A DNA stretch of 64,000 nucleotides, from NCBI GenBank assembly GCA_028866575.1, contig JAGWHU010000003.1, positions 1 to 64,000 of the forward strand. The letters are read 5' to 3'. The number at the start of each line of letters is the position of its first letter. Position 1 is the stretch's first letter. The stretch comes from Candidatus Micrarchaeota archaeon (GTDB lineage: Archaea > Micrarchaeota > Micrarchaeia > Micrarchaeales > Micrarchaeaceae). Made by a program: the position numbers and the translations under genes. The notes under the pieces were generated by a model. It was not told the DNA's origin and did not search any database. It saw nothing but the letters and a program-made list of their open reading frames with translations. Positions 60,132-64,000 of the stretch are shown piece after piece.

Positions 60132-61838
60132 ATGTATGTTCTTGGAATATGGGACGGCCATGACGCAGGGGCAGCGCTCGTGGGCGACAAGCGGATAATA
60201 TACGCCGCGAACGAGGAGCGCTTCACAAAGAGGAAGCTTGAGGTGAACTTCCCGTACAACGCGATAAATGCTGCGCTCGCATACGCCAACATAAAGCCGG
60301 ACGACGTGGAGCACATAGCCTATACCACTACAGAATTCACCAAGACCCTGGAGCGCATGATACCCTCCATGAAGGAGAATTACTACAGGTTCAGGAGGAG
60401 GAAGATGCTTAAGCCTCCTTTCGAGAACGCGAGGCACGACCTCAAGTACACTCTCACCAGCATAGGCGTGCTCCCGTTGTGCAGGGAAATAAGCAGCAGC
60501 ATAGTAAGCAGGAGGCTCAGGTCAGCAGGATTCAGCAGGTTCAAGCTGCACGCTGTTGACCATCATACGGCGCACGCCGCAACGGCCGCATTCACCGCCC
60601 CGCTGAAGAGCTCGCTCGTGATAACGCTTGACGGGCTCGGCGACGGGCTCTCCGGGTCTGTAAGCATACTCAAGGACGGGAAGCTGGACAGGCAGATGGC
60701 GATAGGCGCGCGCGACTCTATAGGCATATTCTTCGAGCAGGTCACAAACATAGTGGGTATGCGCGAGCTGGAGGACGAGGGCAAGGTCATGGCGATGGCG
60801 GACTATTCGTACCCGTTCGATTTCGAGGACAACAGGTTCAAGGACTTCTTCAGCGTGTCCGGAACCCAGATAGTGGCAAAGTACGGCCCTGTCAAGCAGT
60901 TCTCGCTTCTGCAGAGGATCGCATGGCAGATGCCGCGCGAGCAGTTCGCCTACATGGCGCAGCAGCTCGTGGAGAACGTGGTGATGAAGTTCACCAGCAA
61001 CGTGCTGGACAGGTACGGGATCGGGGAAGTCACGTTTTCAGGCGGCACGTTCGCTAACATAAAGTCCAACATGCTGCTTAGGAAGCTGGAGCACCTGAAG
61101 CGCTGGTACGTTTTCCCGCACATGGGCGACGGGGGCATAGCGCTCGGAGCCGCGCTATACACCAACTACCTGGTCAGCGGCGCAACGAACTACGAGTTCA
61201 CGCCTTATCTCGGCAACAGCTATACTACCGAATATACGGAAAACGCCATAAAGTCGGACAGGTCCCTCAAATACGAAATTGAGGAAGCGGAGAGCCACGC
61301 GAAGCACGCAGCGGAGCTCATAACCGCAGGCAACTACCTTATGTGGTTCCAGGGAAGGATGGAATACGGCCCGAGGGCTCTGGGAGACAGGAGCATACTC
61401 GCGCCGAGCGACTCCGAAGCGGTAAAGGAAAAGCTCAACATATACGTGAAGAAGCGCGAATGGTTCCAGCCGTTCGCACCGTCGATGCTTGAGGAGGAGG
61501 CATCGCGCATGCTGGATTACGACAACAAGGGATACGACAAGTTCATGACATCAGCCTATTTCGTCAAGGAGAGCCTCAGGGAAAGGGAAAAGTCGGTGAT
61601 ACACATAGACGGATCCGCAAGGACCCACATGGTAGGCAAGGAGAACGTGCCCTACATGCGCCTGCTAAGCGGCATAAAGAAGAAATCCGGCTACGGGATA
61701 GTGCTTAACACGAGCTTCAACATACACGGGATGCCGATAGTCATGACCCCGGAGGACGCGATAGCAACGATGAAGGCCACGAAAACTAGGTACATGTTCA
61801 TGAACAACATATTCATAACGAACAGGGGTGGGGTGTAA
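60132..61838 (+). CDS. NodU/TobZ-family carbamoyltransferase
   Basis: This 568-residue enzyme transfers a carbamoyl group from carbamoyl phosphate through carbamoyl-adenylate to a hydroxyl, often of a sugar. The N-terminal Kae1-like domain has MYVLGIWDGHDAGAAL, AVDHHTAHAATAAF with the metal histidines, and ITLDGLGDGLSGSVS. The C-terminal YrdC-like part contains GRMEYGPRALGDRSILA and NTSFNIHGMPIV. The ATG at 60132 is preferred to a GTG at 60123. It directly precedes a GT-C transferase gene, so it may carbamoylate a surface glycan sugar. Confidence 0.9.
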   Translation: MYVLGIWDGHDAGAALVGDKRIIYAANEERFTKRKLEVNFPYNAINAALAYANIKPDDVEHIAYTTTEFTKTLERMIPSMKENYYRFRRRKMLKPPFENARHDLKYTLTSIGVLPLCREISSSIVSRRLRSAGFSRFKLHAVDHHTAHAATAAFTAPLKSSLVITLDGLGDGLSGSVSILKDGKLDRQMAIGARDSIGIFFEQVTNIVGMRELEDEGKVMAMADYSYPFDFEDNRFKDFFSVSGTQIVAKYGPVKQFSLLQRIAWQMPREQFAYMAQQLVENVVMKFTSNVLDRYGIGEVTFSGGTFANIKSNMLLRKLEHLKRWYVFPHMGDGGIALGAALYTNYLVSGATNYEFTPYLGNSYTTEYTENAIKSDRSLKYEIEEAESHAKHAAELITAGNYLMWFQGRMEYGPRALGDRSILAPSDSEAVKEKLNIYVKKREWFQPFAPSMLEEEASRMLDYDNKGYDKFMTSAYFVKESLREREKSVIHIDGSARTHMVGKENVPYMRLLSGIKKKSGYGIVLNTSFNIHGMPIVMTPEDAIATMKATKTRYMFMNNIFITNRGGV

Positions 61839-63578
61839 ATGCTGCTGCAACAAGGCTTACTAGAATACATATTCACCTTCGGAATAATAATCTCGTTCGC
61901 GGCACTGGTCCTCGGGATCGTGATGGACAGGAAGAACATAAGGCGAGTCCTTTCCGGCAGCGGCTTCATGGCAAGAGACGTTGCGATAGTCATAGGGATA
62001 GTGCTCGTATTCGTGTTCATAGAGATGTTCTTCGTCAAGGCCACCCAGCTGCTATTCTTCGATGACGCCATATACCAGGCAATGGCGCTAATGCTCATGC
62101 GCACCGGCCAGGCATGGATGTGCAATTTCGGCACCGCAAGCGCGTGCTTCACCGGCCAGATATTCCACGAGCCGATAGGCCTTTCGTTCAACCTTGCAAT
62201 GGCCTTCGCCATATTCGGGGTCAGCAGGGCCTCGGCATACGGTACCCAGCTTGCGCTTGGCGTGATATCCGTTGCCATGGGCTTCTTCGCATCCCTGCTG
62301 CTCCTGAAAAACAAGAAGGCCGCATTCTTCACCGAGCTCCTCCTGGCGCTTTCCCCTGTGATAATAGTATGGTCAAAGCCCACGAACTCCGATCTTGCGG
62401 TCCTTGCATATTCGCTCATATCCGTGTTCTTCTTCATGGTTTTCCTGAAAAAGAAGACCCTGTGGAGCTTCTCCAACATGCTGTTCTCATTCTCGCTGCT
62501 CTTCTACATGAAGGTGGACGAGGTCATATTCATACCAATATTCGTGGCGTTTTACCTGCTGCTCGACGACAGGGGCATCGCAAAGAACATATCTGAAACG
62601 CTCAGGAGCGTCAAGGATAACTTCTTCAACACAAGGCTCCTTTTGATAATACTGTTCTTCCTGATAGCGGTAATACCCTCTATACTATATTCATACAACG
62701 AATCCCAGGTGGATACGTACGGCTGGCAGGGAACTGTAATACAGAACACCTGCACCAAGAACCTCTCCCCAGTCAACGTGACCGGCCCGATAAATCTCAG
62801 GAATTTCAATACCAACGTGTGCGCCAACGTGGAATTCTGGTTCAACCAGTACAATTCCGATTACGTGATGCAGCCGATACTGTTCACCGTGCTTGCGATA
62901 CTCGGCGCTGCGCTCATGCTCCTCATAGGGAAGAGCAGGCGCATACTTGCTGCCATAGGCATATGGTTCCTGGTGTTCTTCTTCCTCTACACCGCATTCT
63001 ACGCCGGCTCAGTAATATACGGGGTTGACTGGCGCTTCATGCTCAGCCTGATAGCGCAGAGCTGCATGCTCGGCGGCTTCGCGCTTGCGGAGATACTGGA
63101 CCTAGTGGAGTACCACGCCAGGAAGCTGGCAAGGTTCTCAATCGCAATAAAGGCGATCGCAGTAATTGCGGTACTCGCGATCCTTGCAGCGCCGATATAC
63201 CACCTGCTTCCGCTCATATCTGTAAACCCAGCAACGATACAGCAGGCAGGGGACGCCAGGTTCTACGAGAATTTCGTCTACAACAGCTCGTACCTGATAC
63301 CGAGGAACTGCCTGATATACACGTACGACCCCACGCTCTTCCAGCTGCAGAACCTCACCGCAACGCAGATGGACAACCTTTACAACACGACACAGACGAC
63401 CCAGTACATGAACGAGGGGAAATGCCTTGTGCTTGATTACGGGTACTGGTGCCATACGCCCAACAACGAGTGCAGCTACGCCCCGCAAAGCTACAACCTG
63501 GTGCCCCTGAAGCTGATAAACTACACGCCCAACAAATACGACTTCGGATTCTACTACGTCTACAAGAAGCAGCAGTAA
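61839..63578 (+). CDS. GT-C glycosyltransferase (PMT/ArnT-like)
   Basis: This 579-residue protein has about 12 membrane helices. The first exported loop carries the acidic pair FFDDAIYQ, then IFHEPIGLSFN, as in GT39/GT83-type transferases that use polyprenyl-phosphate sugars. The C-terminal 120 residues are exported, with NSS, NLT and NTT sequons and three or four Cys. Its ATG directly follows the stop of the carbamoyltransferase, so they are cotranslated and likely act on the same sugar. Confidence 0.75.
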   Translation: MLLQQGLLEYIFTFGIIISFAALVLGIVMDRKNIRRVLSGSGFMARDVAIVIGIVLVFVFIEMFFVKATQLLFFDDAIYQAMALMLMRTGQAWMCNFGTASACFTGQIFHEPIGLSFNLAMAFAIFGVSRASAYGTQLALGVISVAMGFFASLLLLKNKKAAFFTELLLALSPVIIVWSKPTNSDLAVLAYSLISVFFFMVFLKKKTLWSFSNMLFSFSLLFYMKVDEVIFIPIFVAFYLLLDDRGIAKNISETLRSVKDNFFNTRLLLIILFFLIAVIPSILYSYNESQVDTYGWQGTVIQNTCTKNLSPVNVTGPINLRNFNTNVCANVEFWFNQYNSDYVMQPILFTVLAILGAALMLLIGKSRRILAAIGIWFLVFFFLYTAFYAGSVIYGVDWRFMLSLIAQSCMLGGFALAEILDLVEYHARKLARFSIAIKAIAVIAVLAILAAPIYHLLPLISVNPATIQQAGDARFYENFVYNSSYLIPRNCLIYTYDPTLFQLQNLTATQMDNLYNTTQTTQYMNEGKCLVLDYGYWCHTPNNECSYAPQSYNLVPLKLINYTPNKYDFGFYYVYKKQQ

Positions 63579-63983
63579 TCAGGGCTTCTCCCTACGCAGC
63601 ATATTGGAAACTTCAGAGGAAGTTATCCCCATCCTCAGCTGGCTTGCTATGAAATCCTTCAGCTTGTCCTCGAACGATTCAGCTGGATTGCTGCACACGA
63701 GCAGCGCCTTGAAGGATATCGGTGAAGGAGCATCTGTCTTCTCCCGTATCTTCACGCGGGAGAATGTCGAGCTGTTGACCTCACTTATCTTCATGTTTGT
63801 GATGTACTTCTGAGCGTCCTTGGACATTACAAGTTTCTTGAGGTCCTTTATGTCCTTCCTGACGACCCTGAGCTCTATCGGCTCTTTCCTGTTGATTGTC
63901 GTCGCGAGCTCTACAGGTACAGTCACGTTGTATACGAGCTTTTTGCCCTTGGTCGTACCATCGTTTGAAGCTGTTATCCTCAT
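63579..63983 (-). CDS. Small archaeal protein of unknown function
   Basis: This 134-residue soluble protein is beta-rich at the N-terminus (KLVYNVTVPVELATTI, IELRVVRKDI) with a helical C-terminus (FEDKLKDFIASQLRMGITSSEVSNML) that could be a small helix-turn-helix. I do not recognise a family. Its stop abuts the convergent GT-C gene with no gap. The ATG lies 17 bases from the window edge, so upstream context is missing. Confidence 0.5.
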   Translation of the reverse strand: MRITASNDGTTKGKKLVYNVTVPVELATTINRKEPIELRVVRKDIKDLKKLVMSKDAQKYITNMKISEVNSSTFSRVKIREKTDAPSPISFKALLVCSNPAESFEDKLKDFIASQLRMGITSSEVSNMLRREKP

Positions 63984-64000
63984 GCCATCATGCCGGGACT

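Overview
The window looks like a compact archaeal chromosome segment, most likely from a DPANN lineage of the Micrarchaeota type. The archaeal assignment is firm: archaeal-type AlaRS and ThrRS, aRF1 with NIKS and GGQ motifs, pelota, CDP-archaeol synthase (CarS), a short-stem polyprenyl synthase, an AglB/STT3 oligosaccharyltransferase, an S-layer protein, a class III signal-peptide pilin, TATA boxes about 25 bp before leaderless or short-leader starts, and a candidate C/D box guide RNA. The phylum is inference from gene content and density.

Layout. 1-2.9 kb: housekeeping genes (IMPase-like phosphatase, P-loop kinase, IlvE, minimal Ogt). 2.9-4.2 kb: an AT-rich patch with a Doc-like toxin, a VOC protein and a GC-rich hairpin. 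4.2-7.2 kb: wHTH regulator, GT2 transferase and DUF2079 membrane protein. 7.2-13.7 kb: ThyX, pelota, LUD protein, GlyA, DedA and small unknowns. 13.7-18 kb: C/D box sRNA candidate, Cas4/EXO5-like nuclease, AlaRS, CarS. 18-22 kb: pilin-LamG surface protein and a NitT/TauT-type ABC transporter beside a free-standing AAA_assoc_C protein.

22-39.7 kb is a glycan island in two divergent blocks. The minus-strand block (AglB, HAD phosphatase, GT4, DegT aminotransferase, cupin, Gmd, alkaline-phosphatase-fold enzyme, FkbM methyltransferase, GT2) suggests a GDP-perosamine-type sugar and its transfer to protein. The plus-strand block (SDR, GT4, C-methyltransferase, GT2, FkbM, Wzx-type flippase, FkbM) runs straight into a strongly expressed-looking S-layer gene (tandem TATA boxes, textbook terminator hairpin), the likely main acceptor of the glycan. 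Two secreted proteins sharing a four-cysteine ectodomain follow, then apt, aRF1 and SerRS.

48.8-52.0 kb holds the most striking feature: a 3.1-kb element integrated in the 3' half of a tRNA-Leu(UAG) gene. It is bounded by 33-bp direct repeats and its tyrosine integrase is split SSV-style: the first 28 codons lie at the right end and the remainder at the left end, and both fragments read through the tRNA-derived att sequence in the same phase. The element also carries a wHTH-RelE toxin-antitoxin pair with a palindromic operator, an iteron/hairpin region resembling an origin, a four-helix membrane protein that seems to need a -1 frameshift, and an unknown cargo gene. The integrase is itself frameshifted exactly at its HxxR box.

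52-64 kb returns to host genes: GT-C-type membrane transferases, Nudix hydrolase, polyprenyl synthase, radical SAM protein, a secreted protein, a DPM-like GT2, ThrRS, a NodU-type carbamoyltransferase and a small unknown protein.
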